Assembly (NCBI GenBank): GCA_009772985.1
Contig: WOUS01000002.1
Coordinates: forward strand, 284,684 to 348,683
DNA: 64,000 bases
Source of the DNA: Anaerolineaceae bacterium
GTDB taxonomy: Bacteria; Chloroflexota; Anaerolineae; Anaerolineales; Villigracilaceae
Reading direction: 5' to 3'
Shown here: positions 29,232 through 37,807 of the stretch, one piece after another
How positions within the stretch are numbered: the stretch's first letter is position 1
How the letters are laid out: every line of letters begins with the position of its first letter
Translations under genes and position numbers: made by a program
The notes under the pieces: generated by a model
What the model was told of the DNA's origin: nothing
Seen by the model: the letters and a program-made list of their open reading frames with translations, nothing else
Database searches by the model: none

Positions 29232-30595
29232 AAAAGAAAGTCCCTCAGCCGACCGTCCCGCCGCGCGAGCGCGCCTTCCTGGTCGGCGTTGAAATTTACG
29301 GAAAACGCGGCCTGCTCACCCTGGAGGATTCGCTCGCCGAACTGTCCCTGCTGTGCGACACGGCCGGGCTGGAAGTGGTCGGCGAACTGACCCAGAAACT
29401 GGACCGCCCGCATGCGGACACATTGATCGGGTCCGGGAAGGTGGCGGAACTCAAGGCGCTGGCCGAGGATACGCTGGCGCAGGTGGTCGTATTCGACGAC
29501 GAACTCAACCCGCGCCACCAGCGCGAACTGGAAGAGGCTCTCGCGCCGAACGTGCGCGTGCTCGACCGGACCGCGCTGATCCTGGATATTTTCGCCCAGC
29601 ACGCCCATACCAGCGACGGCCAGTTGCAGGTCAAACTGGCGCAGTATGAGTATTACCTGCCGCGCCTGACCGGCCAGTGGACGCACCTGGCCCGCCAGGC
29701 CGGCGGAGGCGGCGGGAGGTCCGGCTCGGTCGGCGGGGTCGGGCTACGCGGCCCCGGCGAAACGCAGCTGGAAGTGGACCGGCGCTCCGTCCGCCGCGAG
29801 ATCTCCCATCTCAAGGAAGACATCGAAAAAATCCGCACCCACCGCATGAGTCGCCGCGCCCAGCGCAAGCGCACCCGCATCCCGACCGTGGCGCTGGTGG
29901 GCTACACCAACGCCGGCAAGTCCACCCTGCTGAACCGGCTGGCGCGCTCCGACATTTATGTAGCCGACCAGTTGTTCGCCACGCTCGATCCCACCACCCG
30001 GCGCGTCCACCTGCCCGGCAGGCACGAGGTGCTGTTCACCGACACGGTCGGCTTCATCCAGAAACTGCCCACCGCGCTGGTGGCCGCCTTCCACGCCACG
30101 CTGGAGGAGATCGCCGAAGCGGACCTCCTGCTGCACGTGGTGGACGTCTCCCATCCCAATGCCATCAACCAGGCGGAAGCCGTCCACGAGACGCTGGAGG
30201 AGATCGAAGCCGATCACATCCCGGTGCTGACCGCCCTGAACAAGATAGACCGCTTATCGGACCCGGCGTCTGCCCGCCGCGCGGTGGAGCAGTTCCCGCA
30301 GTCCGTGGCGATCTCGGCCCGCACCGGCGAGGGGCTGGACGACCTGCTCGAACTGGTGAGCGCCGCGCTGTACGAGACGCTGACGCCCATCCACGTGCGC
30401 CTGCCCTACCAGCAGGGACAGTTGATCTCGCTGTTCCACGAACTCGGACAGGTGGAGCGGCTGGAGCACGGGCGCAAGGGCGTGCTGATGCAGGGACGCG
30501 TCCCCGGGCGGCTGGCAGCGCAGTTCCAACCCTGGCAGGTGAAGCCGGGCGAAAAAGAACACGAGGAGGAAGGAAATGTCCCAGTGGATGAGTAA
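29228..30595 (+). CDS. hflX: HflX ribosome-associated GTPase
   Basis: 455 residues from the ATG at 29228, which overlaps the upstream stop. The N-terminal HflX domain (about 15-210) includes HADTLIGSGKVAEL, the LDRTALILDIFAQHA helix and the GPGETQLEVDRR signature. The G domain has P-loop GYTNAGKST (about 223-231), switch II DTVGFI, NKID and ISARTG. HflX splits or rescues stalled ribosomes under stress. Longer readings starting upstream lie inside the kinase gene. The C-terminus overlaps the next small gene by 20 nt. Confidence 0.94.
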   Translation: MKKKVPQPTVPPRERAFLVGVEIYGKRGLLTLEDSLAELSLLCDTAGLEVVGELTQKLDRPHADTLIGSGKVAELKALAEDTLAQVVVFDDELNPRHQRELEEALAPNVRVLDRTALILDIFAQHAHTSDGQLQVKLAQYEYYLPRLTGQWTHLARQAGGGGGRSGSVGGVGLRGPGETQLEVDRRSVRREISHLKEDIEKIRTHRMSRRAQRKRTRIPTVALVGYTNAGKSTLLNRLARSDIYVADQLFATLDPTTRRVHLPGRHEVLFTDTVGFIQKLPTALVAAFHATLEEIAEADLLLHVVDVSHPNAINQAEAVHETLEEIEADHIPVLTALNKIDRLSDPASARRAVEQFPQSVAISARTGEGLDDLLELVSAALYETLTPIHVRLPYQQGQLISLFHELGQVERLEHGRKGVLMQGRVPGRLAAQFQPWQVKPGEKEHEEEGNVPVDE

Positions 30596-30785
30596 AACGC
30601 TCGACAAACTGTCCGAAAGCCTGTCCCGCCGCAAAGGGCTGCTGCCGCTGCTCGGCATCCTGCTGATCGTGGCAAATTTCATCGTGCAGTTCTTTGTCCC
30701 CGGCTGGTTCGGCGCAAGCAACCTGCTGCTTCACCTGGGGCTGGTGATCGCCATTTTCGGCCTGCTGCTGGCGTGGGCGTTGTAA
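30576..30785 (+). CDS. Small two-TM membrane protein
   Basis: 69 residues. A strong Shine-Dalgarno (GAGGAAGGA) lies inside the end of hflX, and the ATG precedes the hflX stop. A basic amphipathic N-terminus (about 1-20) is followed by two hydrophobic helices (about 21-42 and 47-68). The start context and hydrophobic design support a real gene. The function is unknown; overlap with hflX suggests co-translation. Confidence 0.7.
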   Translation: MSQWMSKTLDKLSESLSRRKGLLPLLGILLIVANFIVQFFVPGWFGASNLLLHLGLVIAIFGLLLAWAL

Positions 30786-30793
30786 CGAAATGA

Positions 30794-30824
30794 GAACTCC
30801 GAGTTCTGACAGAACTCGGAGTTC
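30794..30824. repeat. Perfect palindrome, CTCCGAGTTCTG family (copy 1)
   Basis: Two perfect 15-bp arms (GAACTCCGAGTTCTG and its complement) around a single central base. Related perfect palindromes are at 33267 and 39710. Confidence 0.8.
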
Positions 30825-30862
30825 TTCAGTCCACGCCTTCCGAGGGGAATTCTCCAGAATAC

Positions 30863-30895
30863 AAAACGAGGCCGTTCACGCGGCCTCGTTTTTTC
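30863..30895. terminator. Bidirectional intrinsic terminator
   Basis: The 10-bp stem AACGAGGCCG / CGGCCTCGTT with a 6-nt loop has T-runs on both sides. It lies between the convergent small membrane gene and the LTD/MBL gene, so it can serve both. Confidence 0.85.
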
Positions 30896-30921
30896 GTTCA
30901 ATGGAATTCTCGCATAAATTT

Positions 30922-30964
30922 GCAGGCGGGTTTGTAACTTTGTAGGGCGGGTTTGTAACCCGCC
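30922..30964. repeat. GGCGGGTTTGTAAC direct repeat and hairpin
   Basis: GGCGGGTTTGTAAC occurs twice (30925 and 30946); the second copy continues into CCGCC and forms a GGCGGGTT / AACCCGCC hairpin preceded by GTAGG. It lies just downstream of the LTD/MBL stop. Confidence 0.6.
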
Positions 30965-30979
30965 AGGCCCGACCTGCTT

Positions 30980-33082
30980 CTACTTGCCGTAGGTAACGCG
31001 GGCGGCAAGCCAGTCCAGGTAGAAGTCGCGGGAGGTGGAACTGGACACGTCCACCAGGCGGATGATGAAGCTGCCGTTCGCCAGTTCGGCCGGGGTCCAG
31101 GCGTGACCCCAGAGGTCGGCGCTGTTGCCCAGGAAATACGCCGCCTCCGTCCTGGCCAGGGTGGGCGTGGTACGGACGACGGTCCAGTTGAGGCCGCCGT
31201 TCCAGGAGACCAGGATGCAGATCTTGGGCGCGCCGACGGCGCTGTCAGCGCGGGCCTGCAGTTGGAGTTCCAGGCCCTGAACGGCCGCGTTGGCCGGCAG
31301 GTTGAACCCGAAGTTGTAGAAGCGGTGGCGGTCCTTGCCGGTGTCGGTGCAGGAAGTGCTGGTGGTGGTGCCGCTGTTCAGGTCCACGGCGAAGAGGGCG
31401 TTGTCGCTGAAGGCGTTGATGGGATTGCTCTCGTAGCCGTTGTTGTCGCCGCCGGTCTCGGCCGCCTGCGCGGTGGGACCCGTCCAGGAGGTGATGACGG
31501 TGCAGACCTGGTAGAGCGGATCACAGCCGCCGTTGGGGGGCGGGACGGTGACGGCGCTCGTATCGAGCGGGTCCACCTCGGCAAAATAGCCGTCGCCGTC
31601 CAGGTCGGTGCGGACCGGTTCGGTGGCCGTGTAGACGGTCCCGTTGACCGTGTACGTGACGCCGTCAGTCGTGCGGACAACGATATTGCCCGCCACAACC
31701 GCGTCGCCGATGTTGACCGTCACGTCGCCGCGCTCGGTCAGGTAGACGTCGCTGGTGGCAAGCAGAAGGTCCATCACGGTCTGGCGCGGATGGCCGTAGG
31801 TGTTGTCGTCGCCGACGGAAATGATGGACACTTCGGGGTCGAGTTGGTTGACGAAGGTGGCGTTGTTGGAGTGGTCGCTGCCGTGATGGTTGACGCGGTA
31901 CACGTCCACGTCGCCCACTTCGGGAGCCACGCTGACTTCGATGTCGTGGTAGGTGTAGCCGAACTCGCTGAGGTAGAACTGCCCGTCGAGGTCGCCGCCG
32001 ATCCACTCATCGAACGCGCCGTAACTGATGACCGCGCCGATGCTGTAGTCGTTCTCGGAGGGCGGGGTGGGATCGGCGCTGAAATTGCCGGGGATGATGG
32101 CCCCGTTCCCGTCGAGGGTAACGATATCGAAGACCACGCCGCCGCCCAGGTCCACCTGGCCCGTCCCTTCCACGGCCAGCGCCGGGTGCAGGGTCGTCTG
32201 CCCGTCCCCGGCCAGATAAACGGCCCAGTTCTCGTACGTGCCGCTGGTGGTGCCCATGTACGTGCCGGTGTCGCGCAGGAGCGTCTGGCCGACGGTGAAG
32301 CCCTGCACCTCCACCAGGTTCCACAGGCCGCCGTAGCCGACGTAGCCAATGTGATCCACGTGGAAGTGGGAGATGACGACGTAATCGAGTTCCTTGCACC
32401 CCAGCACGCTCTCGATGTACGGACCGACGACCTGCGCGTCGGCGCTGCTGTTCCAGTAGGATTCGCCCGCGTCGAAGAGCAGGGATACACCGGTCGGCCC
32501 GACGATGAGGGTCGAGTCGCCCTGGCCGATGTTGATGTGGTGGATCTCGAGCGCGCCGGGCGTCCAGGACCCGGTGCCGCACACGCCGACCGTGCCGTTG
32601 GTCGTGCCCTTGGTGGGCGTGGAGGTGGGCGTGCCCGACCACGCGCCGCCGTCCGGCAGGCGGTACCACGACACGTCGTAAGCCGTGGAGGGATAAGTGT
32701 AGGCGTCGAGGATGGTGACCTGGTCGTCCAGCAGCAGGCGGACATCGTCGCCGGTATTGTTGAAGTAACTGACGCGGTCCATCGTCCAGAAGCCGTAGGC
32801 CGGGATGGTCGTTCCGGCGGCGATCTGGATGGGCGCGCCGCCGCCCCCGGCGAGATCGTCAATGTAGCAGTAACTGATGTCGAGCGCGGCGCCGGTGGTG
32901 TTGTACAACTCCACCCAGTCCACGCCGCTGGTTGCGGCGGGCAGGATCTCGTTGATGAGCACCTGACCGGCGGTCAGGGCGCAGGTTCCCAGCGCACGCA
33001 CCGACGCGGTGGGGTTGAAGGCCGCAGTCCAGACCATGACCAGCGCCAGGACCAGGCCAGCGATACGGGAATTCTGTTTCAT
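30980..33082 (-). CDS. Secreted LTD plus metallo-beta-lactamase (ComEC-like) protein
   Basis: 700 residues from the ATG at 33082, which has AAGGAGA upstream and begins with a signal peptide (cleavage near ASVRALG). A lamin-tail domain (about 30-150: VLINEILP, DWVELYNTTG) is followed by a metallo-beta-lactamase domain (about 180-440) with the zinc motif HFHVDHIG and the ComEC-type VNHHGSDHSNN. A DLDGDGYF calcium-type loop and a C-terminal beta-rich domain end the protein. LTD-MBL proteins are usually exported nucleases or phosphoesterases acting on DNA or nucleotides, so a role in extracellular DNA use is likely. The gene is monocistronic. Confidence 0.85.
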   Translation of the reverse strand: MKQNSRIAGLVLALVMVWTAAFNPTASVRALGTCALTAGQVLINEILPAATSGVDWVELYNTTGAALDISYCYIDDLAGGGGAPIQIAAGTTIPAYGFWTMDRVSYFNNTGDDVRLLLDDQVTILDAYTYPSTAYDVSWYRLPDGGAWSGTPTSTPTKGTTNGTVGVCGTGSWTPGALEIHHINIGQGDSTLIVGPTGVSLLFDAGESYWNSSADAQVVGPYIESVLGCKELDYVVISHFHVDHIGYVGYGGLWNLVEVQGFTVGQTLLRDTGTYMGTTSGTYENWAVYLAGDGQTTLHPALAVEGTGQVDLGGGVVFDIVTLDGNGAIIPGNFSADPTPPSENDYSIGAVISYGAFDEWIGGDLDGQFYLSEFGYTYHDIEVSVAPEVGDVDVYRVNHHGSDHSNNATFVNQLDPEVSIISVGDDNTYGHPRQTVMDLLLATSDVYLTERGDVTVNIGDAVVAGNIVVRTTDGVTYTVNGTVYTATEPVRTDLDGDGYFAEVDPLDTSAVTVPPPNGGCDPLYQVCTVITSWTGPTAQAAETGGDNNGYESNPINAFSDNALFAVDLNSGTTTSTSCTDTGKDRHRFYNFGFNLPANAAVQGLELQLQARADSAVGAPKICILVSWNGGLNWTVVRTTPTLARTEAAYFLGNSADLWGHAWTPAELANGSFIIRLVDVSSSTSRDFYLDWLAARVTYGK

Positions 33083-33173
33083 TGGGTCTCCTTTTGAGAA
33101 TTGGGTTTGAAGGTTGCACAATCAGTCTACAACAAAATCCGGGAGGATGCAACAGGTTGGGGGCTTAAAAAAT

Positions 33174-33249
33174 GACAACGAATGGAAAACGAATAAACAA
33201 TTGGGTTCCGCGCGGGTCTCATTCGTTTATTCGCTCCTTATTCGTTGTC
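33174..33249. repeat. Large inverted array of ACGAAT/ATTCGT words
   Basis: GACAACGAAT (33174-33183) pairs with ATTCGTTGTC (33240-33249), and inner CGAATAAA pairs with TTTATTCG. ACGAAT and ATTCG recur at 8-11 nt spacing. Confidence 0.65.
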
Positions 33250-33266
33250 GGTTCTTTCCGGCAGCC

Positions 33267-33301
33267 CAGACCTCCGAGTTCTGGCAGAACTCGGAGGTCT
33301 G
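33267..33301. repeat. Perfect palindrome, CTCCGAGTTCTG family (copy 2)
   Basis: Two perfect 17-bp arms beginning CAGACCTCCGAGTTCTG around a single G. It shares its core with the copies at 30794 and 39710. Confidence 0.8.
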
Positions 33302-33396
33302 CGGGTCTTGCGCGGATGGGGGGATTGTTGTATGCTTACTTCGAGATGATTTGCGATATAAAAAAACAGTGAGCATTTAAAACAACCGGGAATCCC

Positions 33397-36300
33397 ATGT
33401 CCATTCAACTCATCCAACAATATTACGCAAACGTGGAAAAGATGATCCGCTACGGCGGGACGCGCAACGAGAGTACGCTGCGCAAGCCGTTCCAGGATTT
33501 GCTGGAGCAATATGCCCGCTCAAAGAACCTGGTGCTCGTGCCAGAGGTGGAATACATCACAAAGACAGGCCGCAGGGTTGTCCCGGATGGCACCATGAAA
33601 GATGCCCTGCGCCAGGATTGGGGGTTTTGGGAAAGCAAGGATGAGAAGGATACGCTGGCAGACGAAATCGCCGCCAAACTCGCCAAAGGCTACCCGGCAT
33701 TCAACATCCTGTTCGAGGACACGCATACCGCCGTACTTTACCAGGGCGGCGAGGAAGTGTTACGCGCCGACTTCGCCGACGCGACCGCCCTCGACGCACT
33801 CCTGACGCTGTTCGTCGGCTACGAAAGCCCGGAGGTGCGGGCGTTCCACAAGGCCATCGAGCAGTTCAGCGCCGACGTTCCGCAACTGGCCGCGACCCTG
33901 CGGGCGGTCATTGACGAGCAGGTGAAGGCCAATGCCGGCTTCCAATCTGCATTGGATGAATTCCTGGAGTTGTGCAAAAAGGCCATTAATCCAAAAATCG
34001 AAATGGCCGACGTGCGAGAAATGGTCATCCAGCACGTGCTGACCGAAGACATCTTCATGCGGGTGTTCGACGAGGCCGAGTTCCACCGGGAGAACGTCAT
34101 CGCCCGCAAGTTGCAGGAAGTGGCCGGGACGTTCTATCACGGGGAGACCAAGCACCTCATCCACGCCCGGATCGCGCCGTATTATGAGACCATCAACGCG
34201 CGGGCGTCGCAAATCTCGGACCACCACGAGAAGCAGAAGTTCCTCAAGGCGCTCTACGAGAATTTCTACAAGGCTTACAACCCAAAGGCCGCCGACCGGC
34301 TGGGCGTCATTTACACGCCGGACGAGATCGTGCGCTTCATGGTCGAGAGTGCGGACACGCTGACGTTCAAGCATTTCGGCAAGACGCTGGGCGACCGGGG
34401 CGTGGAGATCCTGGACCCGGCCACGGGGACGGGCACGTTCATCACCGAGTTGATCGAGTACCTGCCGCCCGCCCAACTGGAGTACAAGTACGAGCACGAA
34501 ATCCACTGCAACGAGGTGGCGATCCTGCCCTATTACATCGCCAACCTGAACATCGAGTACACCTACAAGCAGAAGACCGGCCTGTATAAGGAGTTCGAGA
34601 ACATCTGCTTCGTGGACACGCTCGATAACACGGGATTTACAAAAGAACATACACATCAAATAGCAATGTTTGGATTAGTGGATAAAAACGCTCTCCGTAT
34701 TGATCGCCAAAACGCTCGGACAATTTCGGTAGTAATTGGCAACCCACCATATAATGCTAATCAGTTGAACGAAAATGAAAACAATAAAAATCGTGAATAT
34801 CCTAATATTGACAAGCGTATAAAAGAAACTTATATCGAAAACAGCACTGCACAAAAAACAAAACTGTACGATATGTATGCTCGTTTCCTCCGTTGGGCCA
34901 GCGACCGGCTGGATAAGAACGGCGTGATTGCTTTTGTCTCAAACAATTCGTTCCTCAACGCTCGCAGTTATGACGGCTTTCGTAAAGTTGTTGCTTCCGA
35001 ATTCAATGAGATTTACATCATTGACCTGAAAGGCGATGCTCGCACCAGCGGCGACCAGCGGCAAAAAGAGGGAGGCAATATATTCAGCGACCAAATCCGA
35101 GTCGGAGTCGCAGTGTATTTCTTTGTGCGCAAACAGGGCTTAAAAGGCTGTCATATCCGCTACACCGCCATTGCCGATTATGCGACTGCCGCGGAAAAGC
35201 AGGCTTATTTACGGGATAATAAGTTTACCGATTTGAAGTTCCAACCTGTCCATCCTGATAAAAACCATAACTGGCTCAACCTGTCCGAAAGCGATTGGAG
35301 CGACTTAATTCCGATTGCGGCGAAAGAATCAAAAGGCGATAAGACAGCAACAGGAGCACAATCAAAGACGATATTCAAACTATTTTCACTAGGTGTTGTA
35401 ACAAATCGTGACGACTGGGTTCACGATGAAACTGATGAAAATCTCGCACAAAAAGTCAAATTCTTTGTGGATATTTACAATGGCGAGGTTGATAAGTTTG
35501 CTGGAAAGATAGGGCGTCAAAACATTGAAAAAGTTCTTGATAACTCAATCAAATGGACACGCGCCGTAAAGAATGATTTGGTAAAAGGCAAGCGATATAC
35601 CTTTGACGAAAATAATATTGTTGACGCGCTTTACAGACCATTTGTAAAGAAAAAATTGTATTTCGCCAAAGAACTGAATGAGATGCAATACCAACTCCCT
35701 AGAATATTCCCTGGGAAAAATGTTGTTATTGCTTTATCGGGCACAAGTGCATCCAAACCATTTTCGGCGCTGGCAACAGACGAAATATTTAGCCTTGATT
35801 TGATAGAAAAGACTCAGTGCTTGCCGCTCTATCGCTACAGCGAGGGCGAACGCGTCGAAAACATCACCGATTGGGCGCTGGTGCAATTCCAGAAACATTA
35901 CAAAGACAAGACCATCACCAAAGAGAATATTTTCCACTACGTTTACGCGGTGCTGCACCACTCGGCGTACCGGTCCAAGTATGAGCAAAACCTGAAGCGC
36001 GAGTTCCCGCGCATCCCATTCTACGAGAATTTCTGGAAATGGGCGGAGTGGGGCGAGCGGCTGATGGAGTTGCACTTGAATTATGAAACGGTGGAGGCGT
36101 ATCCGCTCGAGAGAGTCGAAAGTCAAACGTCGAAAGTCGAGCGGCCCACGCCCCCCGTCACCCGCTTGATGGCCCGCAAGGATACCGGCATCATCGAGGT
36201 GGACACGGTCACGTCCCTGCGCGGCGTCCCGTCCGCGGCGTGGGAGTACCGGCTGGGAACCTATTCCGCGCTGGAATGGGTGCTGGAGCGCTACAAGGAA

Positions 36301-36444
36301 AAGAAACCGAAAGACCCGACGATTGCGGAGAAGTTCAACATATATAAGTTCGCCGATTACAAGGAGTCGGTCATCGAGTTGCTGGGGCGCGTGTGCGCGG
36401 TAAGCGTGAAGACGATGGAGATTGTCAAAGAGATGCCGGAGTAA
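33397..36444 (+). CDS. Single-chain type IIG-like restriction enzyme / N6-adenine DNA methyltransferase
   Basis: 1015 residues. The N-terminal nuclease has a PD-(D/E)XK pattern: PD at 63-64 and ESK at 79-81. A helical linker (about 130-300) precedes an N6-adenine methylase with motif I DPATGTGTF (Asp340) and catalytic NPPY (449-452). A target-recognition region and a C-terminal domain end the protein. Cutting and methylation in one chain fits type IIG / ISP-like R-M enzymes; no helicase is present, unlike full type ISP. About 34630-35830 is AT-rich against GC-rich flanks, and a 7-nt word array is embedded in frame at 36113-36140. It lies 15 nt before the first TIR gene, so it probably leads a defence operon. 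No BREX or DISARM partner genes are nearby. Confidence 0.87.
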   Translation: MSIQLIQQYYANVEKMIRYGGTRNESTLRKPFQDLLEQYARSKNLVLVPEVEYITKTGRRVVPDGTMKDALRQDWGFWESKDEKDTLADEIAAKLAKGYPAFNILFEDTHTAVLYQGGEEVLRADFADATALDALLTLFVGYESPEVRAFHKAIEQFSADVPQLAATLRAVIDEQVKANAGFQSALDEFLELCKKAINPKIEMADVREMVIQHVLTEDIFMRVFDEAEFHRENVIARKLQEVAGTFYHGETKHLIHARIAPYYETINARASQISDHHEKQKFLKALYENFYKAYNPKAADRLGVIYTPDEIVRFMVESADTLTFKHFGKTLGDRGVEILDPATGTGTFITELIEYLPPAQLEYKYEHEIHCNEVAILPYYIANLNIEYTYKQKTGLYKEFENICFVDTLDNTGFTKEHTHQIAMFGLVDKNALRIDRQNARTISVVIGNPPYNANQLNENENNKNREYPNIDKRIKETYIENSTAQKTKLYDMYARFLRWASDRLDKNGVIAFVSNNSFLNARSYDGFRKVVASEFNEIYIIDLKGDARTSGDQRQKEGGNIFSDQIRVGVAVYFFVRKQGLKGCHIRYTAIADYATAAEKQAYLRDNKFTDLKFQPVHPDKNHNWLNLSESDWSDLIPIAAKESKGDKTATGAQSKTIFKLFSLGVVTNRDDWVHDETDENLAQKVKFFVDIYNGEVDKFAGKIGRQNIEKVLDNSIKWTRAVKNDLVKGKRYTFDENNIVDALYRPFVKKKLYFAKELNEMQYQLPRIFPGKNVVIALSGTSASKPFSALATDEIFSLDLIEKTQCLPLYRYSEGERVENITDWALVQFQKHYKDKTITKENIFHYVYAVLHHSAYRSKYEQNLKREFPRIPFYENFWKWAEWGERLMELHLNYETVEAYPLERVESQTSKVERPTPPVTRLMARKDTGIIEVDTVTSLRGVPSAAWEYRLGTYSALEWVLERYKEKKPKDPTIAEKFNIYKFADYKESVIELLGRVCAVSVKTMEIVKEMPE
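36113..36140 (+). repeat. Period-7 word array inside the restriction gene
   Basis: GTC recurs at 36115, 36122, 36129 and 36136, exactly 7 nt apart, each followed by a purine-rich tetranucleotide. Since 7 is not a multiple of 3, the units encode different residues (RVESQTSKVER). It marks a linker in the C-terminal region. Confidence 0.75.
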
Positions 36445-36459
36445 GGGAGGGATGAGTCC

Positions 36460-37461
36460 ATGGCGAATGAAGAACAACATAAAAGATTGCTGGATGGGAT
36501 AGATGGGTGGAATCAGTGGAGAGAGGAGAATCCAGAAATTGCGATTGATCTTGAAGAAGCAGATCTCAAGACAGCCTATCTGAATGGGGCAGATCTTCAT
36601 GGGGCCAATCTCTTTAGAGCCAAACTCACCGAGGCCGATCTCGATGATGCTGAATTAACCGCAGCCAATCTAGGTGAAGCTAATCTCGTTCGTGCTTACC
36701 TTTCAAATGCCAGTCTAATTGACGCTGATCTTACTGATGCAAACCTCACAAGTGCTGTTCTCGAAAATGCCAAACTTGCGAGAGCCAAATTTACGGGAGC
36801 CATTCTCGCAGAAGTCAGTTTCGAGGGAGCCGATCTCTGGGTAGCTGACCTCACGCAAGCAGTTCTTGTGCGATCTAATTTCAAGCGAGCCGATCTTGTA
36901 CAAGCCGATCTCACGCGGGCCGATCTCTATGAAGCCAATTTTTGGGGGACTGATTTGAGTAGAGCCAATCTAAGTGAAACTAATCTTAAAATAGCCAGAC
37001 TCGAATATGCAATTCTCGATGAAACTAATCTTGAGAGAACCAAACTTGAGAAGGCCCGGTTTGGATTTACAAAACTGGCAAACCTAGATTTTAGTAATGT
37101 AGACGGTTTAGAAAAAGCAATTCATTACTACCCTTCATCAATAAGCACCGATTCTATACAGCATTCGAGGGGGAAAATTCCGGAGGTTTTCCTACGCGGG
37201 TGTGGATTGAGCGATTGGGAGATCGAATCGGCGAAGCTCTACCAACCCGGTTTATCCGCAAAAGAAATCGATGATATCCTGTACCGAGTGCATGATCTCC
37301 GAGCAGGGCAAGCGCTGCAAATCAACCCGCTGTTCATCTCGTACAGCCACAAAGACAGCGCCTTCGTGGATGAGGATGGAGAAGCACCTGGACAAGAAGG
37401 GTATCCGCTTCTGGCGCGACATCCACGATGCCACGGCGGGACGGCTGGAAAAAGTGATTGA
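36460..37461 (+). CDS. Pentapeptide-repeat/TIR protein 1, TIR domain cut by a frameshift
   Basis: 333 residues as read. An N-terminal cap with WNQWREENP is followed by about 36 pentapeptide repeats (A(D/N)Lxx, about 27-210) and a conserved linker (GKIPEVFLRGCGLSDWEIES ... ILYRVHDL). The TIR domain begins NPLFISYSHKDSAFVD. Just after FVD an extra base near 37373 (GATGAGGATG where copy 3 has GATGCGATG) shifts the frame, so the last 32 residues are nonsense. The rest of the TIR continues in the next frame to 37759. Without the shift the protein would be about 433 residues. TIR domains in bacteria commonly cleave NAD+ during phage defence. This copy is a pseudogene, needs frameshifting, or holds a sequence error. 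Confidence 0.82.
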   Translation: MANEEQHKRLLDGIDGWNQWREENPEIAIDLEEADLKTAYLNGADLHGANLFRAKLTEADLDDAELTAANLGEANLVRAYLSNASLIDADLTDANLTSAVLENAKLARAKFTGAILAEVSFEGADLWVADLTQAVLVRSNFKRADLVQADLTRADLYEANFWGTDLSRANLSETNLKIARLEYAILDETNLERTKLEKARFGFTKLANLDFSNVDGLEKAIHYYPSSISTDSIQHSRGKIPEVFLRGCGLSDWEIESAKLYQPGLSAKEIDDILYRVHDLRAGQALQINPLFISYSHKDSAFVDEDGEAPGQEGYPLLARHPRCHGGTAGKSD

Positions 37462-37759
37462 CACGGCAATTCGGCAAAATCCCACCGTGCTGCTGGTACT
37501 CTCGAAGGACTCGGTCCAAAGCGATTGGGTCGAGCATGAGGCGCGCTCTGCACGCGAACTCGAGAAGGAACTCAAGCGGGATATGCTGTGCCCGGTCGCA
37601 CTCGATGGGGCGTGGAAGGACTGTGATTGGGAGGCAAGGCTGCGCGAGCAGATCATGAAATACAACATCCTCGATTTCTCGAACTGGAAGGATGAGGCTG
37701 AGTTCACGAGGAAGTTCGCCAAGCTGGTCGAGGGGTTGGATTTGTTTTATAAGGAGTGA
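37370..37759 (+). pseudogene. Out-of-frame remainder of TIR domain of protein 1
   Basis: Reads in the frame next to 36460-37461 and carries everything after the TIR first strand: KGIRFWRDIHDA, TVLLVLSKDSVQSDWVEHE (the W-x3-E element with the catalytic-type Glu), and the longest C-terminal half of the three copies, including PVALDGAWKDCDW and LREQIMKYNIL. It shows the ancestral full-length TIR against which the deletions in copies 2 and 3 can be read. Possible ATGs at 37370 and 37376 have no good ribosome site. Confidence 0.75.
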
Positions 37760-37786
37760 CGGTGGACCGTGGACAATGGACGGTGG
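37759..37786. repeat. Period-7 word array ACNNTGG between TIR genes 1 and 2
   Basis: AC recurs at 37759, 37766, 37773 and 37780, giving four units of the form ACNNTGG (variable GG, CG, AA, GG). It begins inside the stop codon of the first TIR gene. Confidence 0.8.
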
Positions 37787-37807
37787 CTGGTCTGAGGAGA
37801 ATAGGCG

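Larger units (their letters stand above)
33083..33396. other. Gene-free interval before the restriction gene
   Basis: 314 bp with no supported gene. It holds the palindromic array at 33174-33249, the perfect palindrome at 33267-33301, and a possible -10 (TATAAA at 33357-33362) before the restriction-methylase start. Confidence 0.7.

Noticed and set aside
31103..33097. 664-residue plus-strand frame opposite the LTD/MBL gene
   Set aside because: Low-complexity Gly/Val/Asp antisense translation; the minus strand has signal peptide, RBS and zinc motif.
33397..36444. BREX PglX or full type ISP assignment
   Set aside because: No PglZ, BrxC or helicase domain or gene; the protein has its own PD-(D/E)XK nuclease and fits type IIG better.
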